From Pseudomonadota bacterium (GTDB taxonomy: Bacteria; Pseudomonadota; Alphaproteobacteria; Micropepsales; Micropepsaceae), in assembly GCA_016201105.1 (NCBI GenBank), contig JACQDN010000045.1:1-64000 (forward strand): a stretch of DNA of 64,000 bases. The letters run 5' to 3'. The notes below the pieces were generated by a model. That model was not told the origin of the DNA and searched no databases. It was given only the letters and a program-made list of their open reading frames with translations. The position numbers were made by a program, and so were the translations under genes. This document shows, one piece after another, positions 37,821 through 47,757 of this stretch; within the stretch, counting starts at the first letter, position 1, and every line of letters begins with the position of its first letter.

Positions 37821-38644
37821 GCTCCCACCATCGGCCGCTTGCCTTTCTCGATCCCGTGGCTGCGAACGAACTCCGCGAACACCACCAGGACGGTCGATGC
37901 CATGAGGATCAAAGCGCCAAGCGCCAGCACCGTCGGCAGTTTGTAGGGAAAGCGCAGTTGACCCCAGATGTAGATCGGCAACGTCGCGTCGGTGCCGGCT
38001 AGAAAATAGGCGATGAGAAAATCGTCGAACGAGACCATGAAGGTGAGCAGAAGGCTCGAAATGATGGCGGGCAGCACCAGCGGAAACGTCACCCGCCAGA
38101 ATGTCATCCAGCCCGATTCGCCGAGGTCGAGCGAGGCTTCCTCCAAACTCTTGTCGAAGCCTTCCATGCGCGACATCAGCACGGTGATCGCAAAGGGAAT
38201 GCAGATCACCACATGTCCCAGCACCACCGTCATCAGCGACAGCGGAATGGCGACGGCGTTGAGAAGGATAAGAAGCGAGATGCCGAGCACGATTTCCGGG
38301 ACGAAGAGCGACAGACTGATCAGCCCCAGGATGCTCGCGTCGCCCGGCAGGCGATAGCGTGTCAGTGCCTTGGCGGCAGGAACCGCGAGAATAGTCGAAA
38401 CCAGTGCGGCCGTGATGCCGACCTTCAAACTGTTCCACAGCGCCTGCTGGACCGCGCTGTCCACCCATACTTGCGCGTACCACTGGGTGGTGAAGCCCGA
38501 GAGCGGAAAGGCGATGAACATGGAATTGTTGAAGGAGAACAGCGGCAGGAACATCACCGGTACGTAGAGAAACGCGAGATACAGAATCGCGTAGGCGAGA
38601 AGCCCGCGTCCCTTCCTTGGCCTTTGGGTGCGCCGCGCGCTCAT
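37817..38644 (-). CDS. potC: Polyamine-type ABC transporter permease (PotC-like)
   Basis: FNNSMFIAFPLSGFTTQWYAQVW...; EEASLDLGESGWMTFWRVTFPLVLPAIISSLLLTFMVSFDDFLIAYFLAG. Confidence 0.92.
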   Translation of the reverse strand: MSARRTQRPRKGRGLLAYAILYLAFLYVPVMFLPLFSFNNSMFIAFPLSGFTTQWYAQVWVDSAVQQALWNSLKVGITAALVSTILAVPAAKALTRYRLPGDASILGLISLSLFVPEIVLGISLLILLNAVAIPLSLMTVVLGHVVICIPFAITVLMSRMEGFDKSLEEASLDLGESGWMTFWRVTFPLVLPAIISSLLLTFMVSFDDFLIAYFLAGTDATLPIYIWGQLRFPYKLPTVLALGALILMASTVLVVFAEFVRSHGIEKGKRPMVGA

Positions 38645-39561
38645 TTCACCCTCGCGACGGCGGCTCTGAGCGCCTGCACGGTAAGCAGCGTGATGATCCC
38701 GACCGCTGCCATGCTGGCGATCGCCACCGCCGCGCCAAGCGGCCAGTCGCCTACTTTGGTGAACTGCACCTCGATGATATTGGCGATCATCACCCCTTCG
38801 CTGCCGCCCACCAGCGCGGGCGAGACATAGTCGCCCGTCGTCGGCACGAAGATCAGAACCGCGGCGCCGATCACGCCGGGCAGCGACAGTGGCAGGGTGA
38901 TGCGGAAGAAGCGCCGGATCGCTCCGTCGCCGAGATCGGCGGCGGCTTCGAGCAGCGAGCGGTCGATTTTTTCCAGGCTCACATAGATCGGCAGGATCGC
39001 GAACGCGGCCCAGGCGTGGGCCAGCGTGATGACGACCGCGAAAGGATTGTAGAGCAGGAATTCCAGCGGCTCATGGATGATGCCCAGACTCATCAGCCCG
39101 GAATTGATGACGCCGTCGTAGCCCAGGATGATCTTCCAGGCGAAGACGCGCAGCAGATAGCTCGTCCAGAACGGAATGGTCAGAAGGATAAGCCAGAGGA
39201 ATTTCGATTTCTGCACCCGGAAGGCGACGAAATAGGCCATCGGATAGGCCAGCAGCACCGTCACCAGCGTGACGACGGAGGAAATCGCGATCGAGCGGTA
39301 GAAGAGGGCGCGATAGGTGTCGCGCCCGAACGTCGTGCCGTATTGGTCGAGCGTAAAGTGGGTGCTGAGGACGTAACCCTCTTGCGACCAAAAGCTGTAA
39401 AGCGCCAGCAGCGCCATGGGGGCTGCGAGCGCCAAGAGCATGATGACCATGGTCGGCGAGAGCAGCGTGTAGCCGCGCAAAGTTTCGGAGCGGCGATAGA
39501 GCATGCGCGGCCAGGCGGCGATGCCCGGTGTTTGTCGTTCCCCCGCGCTTCCAACCGCCAT
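38641..39561 (-). CDS. potB: Polyamine-type ABC transporter permease (PotB-like)
   Basis: LLEAAADLGDGAIRRFFRITLPLSLPGVIGAAVLIFVPTTGDYVSPALVGG. Confidence 0.92.
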   Translation of the reverse strand: MAVGSAGERQTPGIAAWPRMLYRRSETLRGYTLLSPTMVIMLLALAAPMALLALYSFWSQEGYVLSTHFTLDQYGTTFGRDTYRALFYRSIAISSVVTLVTVLLAYPMAYFVAFRVQKSKFLWLILLTIPFWTSYLLRVFAWKIILGYDGVINSGLMSLGIIHEPLEFLLYNPFAVVITLAHAWAAFAILPIYVSLEKIDRSLLEAAADLGDGAIRRFFRITLPLSLPGVIGAAVLIFVPTTGDYVSPALVGGSEGVMIANIIEVQFTKVGDWPLGAAVAIASMAAVGIITLLTVQALRAAVARVK

Positions 39562-39639
39562 GCTTGATCCCCTGACGCAACGGCGTGCTTGAAGCGCGGA
39601 TTGTTAGGAACTCATTGGCAGGTGCGCAACCTCACACCA

Positions 39640-39785
39640 ACAATCAATTCCATCATCCCAATCCGTCATGGCCGGCCAAGCGAAGCGCGTGCCGGCCAGG
39701 ATCTCGATGCGATTAGGTTCGCGCGAAAACGATTGACTAGGGCGATCCTGGGTTGGGACAAGCCCGGCCATGACGGAAGTAGGTT
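39640..39785. repeat. Imperfect palindromic intergenic repeat (gtcatggccgg...ccggccatgac)
   Basis: cgtcatggccggccaagcgaagcgcgtgccggcc ... gttgggacaagcccggccatgacgg. Confidence 0.5.
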
Positions 39786-39788
39786 GGT

Positions 39789-40397
39789 TTAGGAGCTAAA
39801 CGCTGCGAGCCGTTTCTCAAGTGCGGTGCGCACCTGCGGCCATTCCGAAGCGAGAATCGAGAAAAAGACCGTGTCGCGGAAATAGCCCTGCGGCATCCAC
39901 ATATGGCCGCGCAGGATGCCGTCCTGCTTGGCGCCCAGCTTCAGGATCGCCGCGCGTGAGCGCGCATTGCGCGAATCGGTCTTGAGGTAGACGCAGTTGT
40001 ATCCGGCGTCGAAAGCGTTTTTTAGGAGCAGGAGCTTCGCCTCGGGATTGATCGCCGTGCCTTGAGCCTCGGCCACATACCATGTCGCGCCGATCTCGAC
40101 TCGCGCGTCGTTCGGCAAGATGTCGAGATAGGAGGTCGAGCCGACGATGGCGCCGTCTGAAAGGCGTCGCACGGCATAGGCGATCCTGCTGGCGCGCGCC
40201 GTGGCGGTGTCGATATGCGCGATCCAGTCTTCGAACTTGCTGGCATTGCCGACATCCGGAATGTGTTTGAACAGCGTGGCGTCGCTGCCCGCCCGCTTCA
40301 GCTCCGCGTGGTGGCGCGGCTCGATCGGCTCGAGCGCGATAAAGCGCCCGGCGAGGGTGCCTGTATTAAGAGGCGTGACGGCTTTCGCCGCGGTCAC
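39789..40397 (-). CDS. GNAT-family N-acetyltransferase
   Basis: GTG start overlapping speE stop (GTGA); LAGRFIALEPIEPRHHAEL, GSTSYLDILPNDARVEIGATWYVAEAQGTAINPEAKLLLLKNAFD. Confidence 0.85.
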   Translation of the reverse strand: MTAAKAVTPLNTGTLAGRFIALEPIEPRHHAELKRAGSDATLFKHIPDVGNASKFEDWIAHIDTATARASRIAYAVRRLSDGAIVGSTSYLDILPNDARVEIGATWYVAEAQGTAINPEAKLLLLKNAFDAGYNCVYLKTDSRNARSRAAILKLGAKQDGILRGHMWMPQGYFRDTVFFSILASEWPQVRTALEKRLAAFSS

Positions 40398-41254
40398 GGC
40401 ACCAACCGCTTGATCCACTCCGGCAGCGCAAAGCAGGCCGCGTGGATGGCCGGGTTGTAGTAGTCGGTCTTGAGCTTGGCGCGTTTGTAGGCTGCCGCCG
40501 CGCGCTTGAGGCCGGCCGGCGTGCCGAGCCGCTTGCCCTTGCCGGCCCAGCTGAGCGCCATGAAGCCGCCGATGTAGCTCGGCACCACCGTCAGATAGAG
40601 ACCCGATTGCGGAAAGAACTCGGCGAGCTCCTTGAGGGCGTCGGTGATCTCCCACGGCTGGTAGAACGGCACGCCCGTCTGGAAGGTGGCGAAGCCTCCC
40701 GGCTTCAGCGCGTTCCTCACGCGGTCGTAGAAGGTCTCGCCGAACAGCGCCTTGCCGGGCCCGACGGGATCCGGCCGATCGGCCACAATGAGGTCGAAGC
40801 GGCCTTTGCTGGCCGGGCGGCCGAGATATTCGAAGGCATCGGCGATCTCGATGGTGAGTCGCTTGTCCTTGAAGGCCTTGGCGTTGATCTCGGCGAAGTG
40901 CTCGCGGCAGCGCTCGACCACCTGCCCGTCGATATCCACAAGAACGACCTCTTTCACGCCTTTGTGCTTGAGCGCCTCGTCGGCGATGGAGAGATCGCCG
41001 CCGCCCACCACCATCACGCGCTGGGCTTTGCCGTGCTCGAGCAGCGGCAAATGTGTCAGCATTTCGGCGTAGGCGCTCTCGTCGCGGGTGGTGATCTGGA
41101 CGATGTCGTCGAGCGTCATGACGCGGCCGTTGGCGACCGTGTCGAAGATTTTAATGCGCTGATATTGGCTTTTTTCGTCGACGAGCGGCTTGCCGGAGAG
41201 CTCCATGCTCTGGGCGTAGCCCTTGTGAAGACGCTCTTTGATGAAGCTCGGCAT
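40394..41254 (-). CDS. speE: Polyamine aminopropyltransferase (spermidine synthase)
   Basis: VMVVGGGDLSIADEALKHKGVKEVVLVDIDGQVVERCREHFAEI; FDLIVADRPDPVGPGKALF. Confidence 0.93.
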   Translation of the reverse strand: MPSFIKERLHKGYAQSMELSGKPLVDEKSQYQRIKIFDTVANGRVMTLDDIVQITTRDESAYAEMLTHLPLLEHGKAQRVMVVGGGDLSIADEALKHKGVKEVVLVDIDGQVVERCREHFAEINAKAFKDKRLTIEIADAFEYLGRPASKGRFDLIVADRPDPVGPGKALFGETFYDRVRNALKPGGFATFQTGVPFYQPWEITDALKELAEFFPQSGLYLTVVPSYIGGFMALSWAGKGKRLGTPAGLKRAAAAYKRAKLKTDYYNPAIHAACFALPEWIKRLVP

Positions 41255-41464
41255 GGCGCTCTCTCCGCTCGTGGACGCGTTGCAAGGCGCGCCTTCTAAG
41301 GCGCGACGAGCGGCTGTGTCCACTGCCTCGCGCGCGTGTTCACAGCCTCCTCGCACGGCGCCAAAGCGGTCGAGAGCAATGTGACAGCGCCACACCTTCA
41401 GGAAAAATTGACGCTTGGGTGACAAAATTTCTTGCATGAGGAAGCGACACGCATATATTCGCAT

Positions 41465-41520
41465 CGTTCCGGTGACGGGACGAAGCGGCGAGGCGGCCTT
41501 CCGTCCGCCGCTTTCTTCTT
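41465..41520 (+). promoter_or_regulatory. Structured leader: GNRA-like hairpin followed by terminator-like hairpin, upstream of speD
   Basis: cgttccg-gtga-cgggacg (41465-41482), then aagcggcg...cgccgctt plus tcttctt (41483-41520). Confidence 0.55.
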
Positions 41521-41589
41521 AAGCAGCGCGTCCGGAAGTCGTGAGGCCAAGGCGCAGGTGTCAACCTTAAAGAAGGGTAGGTGCCCGAA

Positions 41590-42069
41590 ATGGCTAGACT
41601 GCAACTGGTAGCCGCGAACAAAGAGGCCAAGGCGCCTCGCGTCCGCACTTCGGCAAGAACCGTAACCGCCGTCGTCCCGCCCAAGGCGAACGACGAACAC
41701 AAAGATCATTTCATCACCCGCAACGGGCTGACCTTCGCCGGCAGCCACCTGATCATCGATCTGTGGGAGGCCGAAGGCCTCGACGACCGCGATCGTATCG
41801 AGCAGGCGTTGATCGATGCAGTGAAGGAATCAGGCGCAACCCTGCTTCATATCCATCTGCACACCTTCACCGATGGCGGCGGCGTCTCAGGCGTTGCCGT
41901 GCTGGCGGAGAGCCACATCAGCGTGCACACATGGCCCGAGAGGGGTTATGCGGCGTTCGATGTGTTCATGTGCGGCGATGCGGAGCCTCGTAACGCGCTC
42001 GGCGTGTTCAAGCGCGCGTTCAATCCGGGCCGCATCGTGATCGGTGAGCACAAGCGCGGCGTGCTTTAA
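41590..42069 (+). CDS. speD: S-adenosylmethionine decarboxylase proenzyme
   Basis: SGVAVLAESHISVHTWPERGYAAFDVFMCGDAEP with the conserved ESHISVHTWPE processing site. Confidence 0.95.
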   Translation: MARLQLVAANKEAKAPRVRTSARTVTAVVPPKANDEHKDHFITRNGLTFAGSHLIIDLWEAEGLDDRDRIEQALIDAVKESGATLLHIHLHTFTDGGGVSGVAVLAESHISVHTWPERGYAAFDVFMCGDAEPRNALGVFKRAFNPGRIVIGEHKRGVL

Positions 42070-42228
42070 GTCCACGAAATCGATCTTTTCCGCATTAACC
42101 AAGCGCGGAGATGGCCAGTTGCGGCCATTTCCGCCGCTGGGCCGCGCCATTATCCTGGCGTGATAGTTAGTTCTCGTTAACCGCGCCCGAACGGCTTTGG
42201 CGGACAATAGGCGCGCGGGAGAAGGCGA

Positions 42229-43719
42229 GTGGTGGAGCGTTACGACGCGTGCGTTATCGGCGCGGGCGCGGATGGTTTGGCCGCCGCCATCATGCTCGCA
42301 CGCGCCAAGCTCAAAACGATTCTGATCGAGCGCAGCGAGCGCCCCGGGGGGCGGCTGCAAACGCGCGAATTCCATCCCGGCTTTCGCGCCTCGCCGTTCA
42401 TGGACGAAGTCGCGCCGATTCCCAACGAGATCTTCTGGTCTTTCGATCTGGCGCGGCAGGGCGCGATTCTCGCTTCATCATCTTCTTCCATCGCGTTATG
42501 GCCGGGCTCGCAGAGCGTGCTGCGGCTATCGCAGCAACCGCTCCTGCGCGACGCTGCGGTCCTCTCTCGCGAAGTGATCGAGCGGGTCGCCGATGACGCG
42601 CATCAGGCTCCTCCTCGCCGCAGCTTGTTCTCCCGCCCGCTGCCCCCGAGAACCTGGCCGGGCGAGGCGTGGGCGAATCACGCGCTCGCTGGTCTGCTCG
42701 CGGAGCAGGCGCGCGACGCCCTGGATGTCCCCCACTTGGCGGCGCTGGCGCTGACGGGCCGTGCCGCCGATCCATACCTCAGCGGCTCAGCGCTGCATCT
42801 TCTCGCGCCGGCTACCGGCGGATCGGGCATGCCCATCGGCGGACTTGGCTCGCTCGCCCATGCGCTCGCCCATGCCGCGGAAAGCGAAGGCGTCGCGTTC
42901 TCCTATGGGCTCGATGTCAGTGACCTGCGCCACAACAAAGACCGCGTCACCGGCGCTTGCCTCGCCGACGGTACCGAGATCGCCGCCCGCGCCGTGATCA
43001 CCACGCTCGACCTCAAGCGCAGCTTCCTGTCGCTGTTCAAATGGAATGAGCTGCCCGCGCCGGTGGCCAAGCGCGTGAGCGGTTTTCGCATGGCGGGCGG
43101 CACTGCGCGCCTGCTTCTGGCGCTTGAGCGGCCACCCGAACTGTCCGCTGCGAGGCTTGCGGGCGCCGAAATGGCGCGCGGATCCATCCATATCGCGCCG
43201 GACATGCGCGCCCAGGCCGATGCCTACGCGGCTTGGCGCGGCGGCACCGTCCCGGAGCGGCCGCCGATCTCGCTTCGCCTCGTCAGCGCCGTCGATCCAA
43301 GTCTGGCGCCCATCGGCCAGGCCACGATAACGGTCACACTCGGCTCTATTCCGTTTCGCCTCTTCGATGGCGGCTGGACCAAGGAGAAGCGCGATCAGCT
43401 TCAGTCGCGCGCGCTTGATCGGATCGAGGATGTGCTGCCGGGGATCAAGGCGCGTCTTCTCCACGTCGAGGTCATCGCGCCGCCCGACATCGAAGACGCT
43501 CTCGGCCTCACCGAGGGCGATCTCTGGGGCGGCGAGATCGCCGGCGACCAGATGCTGGGTCTGCGCCCCTGGAGCGATATGTCCGGCCCGCGCACGCCGA
43601 TGCGGGGCCTCTATCTCGCAGGCCCGTCATCGGCCCTCGGGCCGCTCGCGACTTGTGCCGCAGGCGTCGCGGCCGCGGGAGCCTTGATCGGCGATGCCAA
43701 AGCGGGCCGGCTCAAATGA
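42229..43719 (+). CDS. FAD-dependent amine oxidoreductase/phytoene-desaturase-like
   Basis: ACVIGAGADGLAAAIMLARAKLKTILIERSERPGGRLQT; overlaps next gene by ATGA. Confidence 0.85.
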   Translation: MVERYDACVIGAGADGLAAAIMLARAKLKTILIERSERPGGRLQTREFHPGFRASPFMDEVAPIPNEIFWSFDLARQGAILASSSSSIALWPGSQSVLRLSQQPLLRDAAVLSREVIERVADDAHQAPPRRSLFSRPLPPRTWPGEAWANHALAGLLAEQARDALDVPHLAALALTGRAADPYLSGSALHLLAPATGGSGMPIGGLGSLAHALAHAAESEGVAFSYGLDVSDLRHNKDRVTGACLADGTEIAARAVITTLDLKRSFLSLFKWNELPAPVAKRVSGFRMAGGTARLLLALERPPELSAARLAGAEMARGSIHIAPDMRAQADAYAAWRGGTVPERPPISLRLVSAVDPSLAPIGQATITVTLGSIPFRLFDGGWTKEKRDQLQSRALDRIEDVLPGIKARLLHVEVIAPPDIEDALGLTEGDLWGGEIAGDQMLGLRPWSDMSGPRTPMRGLYLAGPSSALGPLATCAAGVAAAGALIGDAKAGRLK

Positions 43720-45191
43720 ACGCGGCTCCTAACGCACCTGGCGCTTTCGATGCGCTCATCATCGGCGCCGGCGTCAATGGACTCACCGCCGCGGCAAATC
43801 TCGCGCGCCACCGCAAGCGCGTGCTGGTGCTCGAAGCCCGCAACAAAATCGGTGGACGCTGCGAGACCGTGACGCTCGGGGACAGTTTCTCTGCGCCATC
43901 GGTCGCTCATCTTCTCTATGCACTGGACCCCTCGGTGGTGAGCGAGTTCAGGCTGACCCATCATGGCCTCAAATTCGCCGCGCGGGACGTTCCGCTCGTG
44001 GGTCTGCGCGCAGACGGCAAGCACCTTGTGCTCGGCCGCGACAGACACGCTGCCGTCCGCAGCATCGCCGCGCATTCGCAAGCCGACGCCGAAGCCTGGC
44101 CGAAGTTCCAGCGCGAGTTGTTCGAGCTTGGTCGCGTCATGCGGTCCCATTGGTGGGATGCATCGCCCTTCGAGCTGCCGCTGCCCGCGGCCATCAAGCA
44201 TCTGAAGGTCATTAGCCTCGCGGCGTGGCTCGATTCCTGGTTCGAATCCGATGCGCTCAAGGCGCTCCTGGCCTTCGACGCAAGCGAAGGCGGATGCTCG
44301 CCGCTCGACGCGGGCTCTGCCCCGGAGCTGGTCTGGCGCGCCTCGCAGGAGATGAGCGGGCGTCAGGGCGCGGTCGCGTTTGCTTCCGGCGGACCAGCCA
44401 CGCTTGCACAGGCCCTGTTCGAAGCGGCGCAAGCGGCTGGAGCGGAAGTCCGCACCGGCGCCAGGGTAGAGGCGCTGCTGGTCACCGAGGGAACAATATC
44501 CGGCGCAAGGCTTTCCTCCGGCGAAATCATCGCCGCGCCGCTCGTGCTCTCAAGTCTCAACCGCGGGGAAAGCTTGGCGCTCACGCCCCCCGGCGCCGGC
44601 GGCTTTGCCCACATGGCGCAAGCGAACTTGGCAAAACCGGCGGTTGCTTCGGCGCAGCTGCTGCTGGCGTTGGATCATCTGCCCCCGTTTGGCGGCGTCA
44701 CGGTTCCGCTGAACGCCCGCTTTGTCGCGGCGGAACGACTCGAGACATTCATTGCCGCGCACGCTTCGGCGCGCGCGGGAAAGATTGCGGACGAATTGCC
44801 ATTCGAATTCATCGCGCCCAGCGCCTTCGACGCGGCGCTCGCTCCGGTCGGCCAGCACGTCGTTTCGGTGCTGATCCGGCCGCTGCCGGTGGAAGGATGC
44901 GAAAACCGCCGCGAAGAATTGCTGTCTAAAATCGTCGCAACACTCGATCGCTTTGCTTTCGGTCTCTCCAAACACATTGTACATAAAGAGCTGTTGACCC
45001 CGGAAAATATCGCGGAACGATACGGATCGCCGAGCGGACCCGGTCATGTGTTGCGTAGTTGGGATTTGCGCGTGCGGACATCCATTCCCGGCTTGATGCT
45101 GTGCGGCGCCGATGCGGAACCTATAGGTGCGGTATCGGGGCGCGTAGGCCGCGTCGCGGCCGCTTTTGCGCTTGCGGAGGTTCCGCGATGA
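43716..45191 (+). CDS. FAD-dependent oxidoreductase, paralogue of preceding gene
   Basis: ALIIGAGVNGLTAAANLARHRKRVLVLEARNKIGGRCET; C-terminal GLMLCGADAEPIGAVSGRVGRVAAAFAL. Confidence 0.87.
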   Translation: MNAAPNAPGAFDALIIGAGVNGLTAAANLARHRKRVLVLEARNKIGGRCETVTLGDSFSAPSVAHLLYALDPSVVSEFRLTHHGLKFAARDVPLVGLRADGKHLVLGRDRHAAVRSIAAHSQADAEAWPKFQRELFELGRVMRSHWWDASPFELPLPAAIKHLKVISLAAWLDSWFESDALKALLAFDASEGGCSPLDAGSAPELVWRASQEMSGRQGAVAFASGGPATLAQALFEAAQAAGAEVRTGARVEALLVTEGTISGARLSSGEIIAAPLVLSSLNRGESLALTPPGAGGFAHMAQANLAKPAVASAQLLLALDHLPPFGGVTVPLNARFVAAERLETFIAAHASARAGKIADELPFEFIAPSAFDAALAPVGQHVVSVLIRPLPVEGCENRREELLSKIVATLDRFAFGLSKHIVHKELLTPENIAERYGSPSGPGHVLRSWDLRVRTSIPGLMLCGADAEPIGAVSGRVGRVAAAFALAEVPR

Positions 45192-46327
45192 TCGAGCGCA
45201 AGCCTTTCGTAAACGCGACCCCGTTCCATGCCCGCACGGCGGGTGCCAACCCGGACAATTCATGGATCAATCGTAACGGCTTCACGCTGTCGGCGCATTT
45301 TGGCGATGTGAACGCCGAAGCGCTTTGTGCGCGAACGCGCGTCGCTGTTTCAGACATTTCCTGGCGTTGGCGCGCCATGTTGGAAGGTCCCCAAGCCGGC
45401 GAATTCCTTTCGCGCCTGGCCACGCGCGACGTCGCCAAGCTTGCGCCCGGCGAGGCCCAAAAGGCCTTATGGCTCAACGACGGCGGCGCCGTGCGCGGCG
45501 CGGGAGTCTTCGCGCGCTATGGGCGGGAGTCCTTTCTGCTGATTGCCGCTGCAAAGGATGAAGACTGGATCGCCGCCGCCGCTCGGTCCTTCGACGTCGC
45601 CCTGCGCGACTGTTCTCTTGCCGAAGGCGGGCTTGCCGTAACCGGTCCTTACGCAAAGCGCACGCTGCTTGCCGCGGGTCTTGAGGTCGAACTCGAGCCG
45701 CTGGCGTTCCGGAAGCTTTTCTGGCGCGGCCTCGACGTGACGGTGTCGCGCTGGGGCGAGCAGAATGGCTATGAAATCTGGTGTGCGGCGGATGACGGCA
45801 TCATCGTTTGGGATCGCCTGATGGCGGCCGGAGCGCCGTTCGGGATCGAGGCCGCGGGGCTGACTGCGATGGACGTGCTGGACATCGAAGCCGGCGTGGC
45901 GCGTCCGGGTCGCGATTACGACACCGCTTCGGACGGCTTCGCACCGTCGCCCACGCCGCGTTCGCTGAAGCTCGAACGGCTCATCGAGGAAGAGCACAAA
46001 ATCTTCAATGGCCGCGCGGCGTGGCTTGCCGGCCGCGATAGCGAAACCAAGACCATTGCCGGCATTGAAATCGATTCCGAAACGCCGGCGCCTTTCACCC
46101 CGCTGACGCGGAACGGCGACGACGTGGGCCGCACGCTGAGCGCTTGCTATTCGCCGGTTCTGCGCCGCGCCATTGCGCTTGCCCAGCTCGAAACCGCCGC
46201 GGCCGAACCGGGGACGGTTCTTTCGCTGACGCTGCCCCCAAGCCGCGACGTTCCGGAATTGCGCACGGTGTCGGCGCGCGTCGTGACCTTGCCATTCGCC
46301 CCGGCTCCTGATCCCATCGCGGCATGA
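45188..46327 (+). CDS. Aminomethyltransferase/GcvT-like folate-binding protein
   Basis: MLEGPQAGEFLSRLATRDVAKLAPGEAQKALWLNDGGAV; GLTAMDVLDIEAGVARPGRDY; start overlaps the preceding stop. Confidence 0.85.
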   Translation: MIERKPFVNATPFHARTAGANPDNSWINRNGFTLSAHFGDVNAEALCARTRVAVSDISWRWRAMLEGPQAGEFLSRLATRDVAKLAPGEAQKALWLNDGGAVRGAGVFARYGRESFLLIAAAKDEDWIAAAARSFDVALRDCSLAEGGLAVTGPYAKRTLLAAGLEVELEPLAFRKLFWRGLDVTVSRWGEQNGYEIWCAADDGIIVWDRLMAAGAPFGIEAAGLTAMDVLDIEAGVARPGRDYDTASDGFAPSPTPRSLKLERLIEEEHKIFNGRAAWLAGRDSETKTIAGIEIDSETPAPFTPLTRNGDDVGRTLSACYSPVLRRAIALAQLETAAAEPGTVLSLTLPPSRDVPELRTVSARVVTLPFAPAPDPIAA

Positions 46328-46590
46328 AACATGCCGGTTCCGCGGCGCTGGATCGTCTGGAGCCGCTGCTTGAGAAACTGAGAGCCCACGCGGCGCTCAA
46401 GGAAAAATCCCGCGGCGCGTTCTATCGCGGCGGCAAAGCCTTTCTGCATTTTCACGAGCATGGCGAGGAATTCTTCGCCGATGTCCGCTTGCGCGACGAT
46501 TTCGAACGCTTCTGCGCCACATCGGCGGCCGACCGTTCAACGCTTCTGAAAAAGATCGCTGCTGCCCTCGGCGACGGCGCAAAGAAGTGA
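46324..46590 (+). CDS. Small hypothetical protein (88 aa), last gene of the FAD-FAD-GcvT operon
   Basis: MKHAGSAALDRLEPLLEKLRAHAALKEKSRGAFYRGGKAFLHFHEHGEEFFADVRLRDDFERF...; ATGA overlap with previous gene. Confidence 0.75.
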   Translation: MKHAGSAALDRLEPLLEKLRAHAALKEKSRGAFYRGGKAFLHFHEHGEEFFADVRLRDDFERFCATSAADRSTLLKKIAAALGDGAKK

Positions 46591-46644
46591 TCGGCGCGAT
46601 TGTGGAATCCGTTGCGGTGTGACACTGGCGGAAACGAAAGTAAT

Positions 46645-47757
46645 TCATAACCCTGCGCGAATTTCTGTCCACGCGTTGATGATTTGATCCTTGTTTTTCA
46701 AGTGCTGCTGAAACGTTCCGCTCTTGAGGAAGGTTTCGACGTCGCGCGCGAGGCCGAGTTCTTCGAACGTCGCATTCGGAACCTTCTGCAATGCTGCTTC
46801 ATTCGAGGGTTCATCTCCGATCTTGCTGATCGTATACGTCGCCGCGCCGTCGCTCAGAGATGAATCGATCAGCGCCAGCGCCTTGGCCTCGTTTGCGGGA
46901 TCTTTGTGCATCACCAGTCCGCAGACATAAGTGAACATGCCGCCCGGCGGGTTCATGTAAGCCACCTTCCTGCCTTCGCGGTGCAGCGTCGCGTAGGTGA
47001 TACGCCACGTCATCGCGGCGACCAGTTCGCCGGAAGCCAACCCTTGTGCTAGCGCGGTGTCGTCGCTCGACACGAAGCGTGTCTGCTTCACCACGTCTCG
47101 CAGCTTGGCCTGAATTTTGTTCCATTGATCCGGCGTCATCGTATAGGCGTTGATGCCCATCATTTTGGCGATGAACGGCACCGTGTCGTCCACGCCTTCC
47201 ATCACCGAGACGCGTCCTCTGTATTTGGGATCGAAGAGAATATTCCAGCTCGGCTTCTTGACGTATTCGGGCGCGAGGTCCGTGCGGAAGGTGATCGAGG
47301 TGTTGCCCCAGTAGTGCGGCACGAACCACACTTTGTTGGGACCGGCGCTGAGGCCCGGCAGAGCACGCAGCGTCGGGGAAAGCTTGTTCCAGTTCTTCAG
47401 CTTGGTGATGTCGATCGGCTGCAGCAATCCCGCATCCTTCCAGCGGGGGAATTCGTAGTAGCAGGGGCCCATCACGTCGGGCTTGTAACCCGCGCGCATG
47501 GTCGCGAAGGCTTCGTCCTCGTCGGCGAAGATCTTGATGTTGGGCGTTTCCTTGAATTGCGCCTTGTAGTCGGCCAGGAACGGAGGATCCATGTAGTCCT
47601 CCCATTGAAACAGCGTCACCGCGCCGTTTGCCGCCATCGCCCGGTCCGCGTGCGGCGTCAATACGATCGCGGCGGCGCCCAGGGCAATCGCCGCCAAGGC
47701 CAAACCCCGTCTCAGCAGCATCATTCGCTTCACTTGCCTTCGGAAAAACCCCAGCAT
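46645..47757 (-). CDS. potD: Polyamine-type ABC transporter substrate-binding protein (PotD-like)
   Basis: GAVTLFQWEDYMDPPFLADYKAQFKETPNIKIFADEDEAFATMRAGYKPDVM... Confidence 0.88.
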   Translation of the reverse strand: MLGFFRRQVKRMMLLRRGLALAAIALGAAAIVLTPHADRAMAANGAVTLFQWEDYMDPPFLADYKAQFKETPNIKIFADEDEAFATMRAGYKPDVMGPCYYEFPRWKDAGLLQPIDITKLKNWNKLSPTLRALPGLSAGPNKVWFVPHYWGNTSITFRTDLAPEYVKKPSWNILFDPKYRGRVSVMEGVDDTVPFIAKMMGINAYTMTPDQWNKIQAKLRDVVKQTRFVSSDDTALAQGLASGELVAAMTWRITYATLHREGRKVAYMNPPGGMFTYVCGLVMHKDPANEAKALALIDSSLSDGAATYTISKIGDEPSNEAALQKVPNATFEELGLARDVETFLKSGTFQQHLKNKDQIINAWTEIRAGL

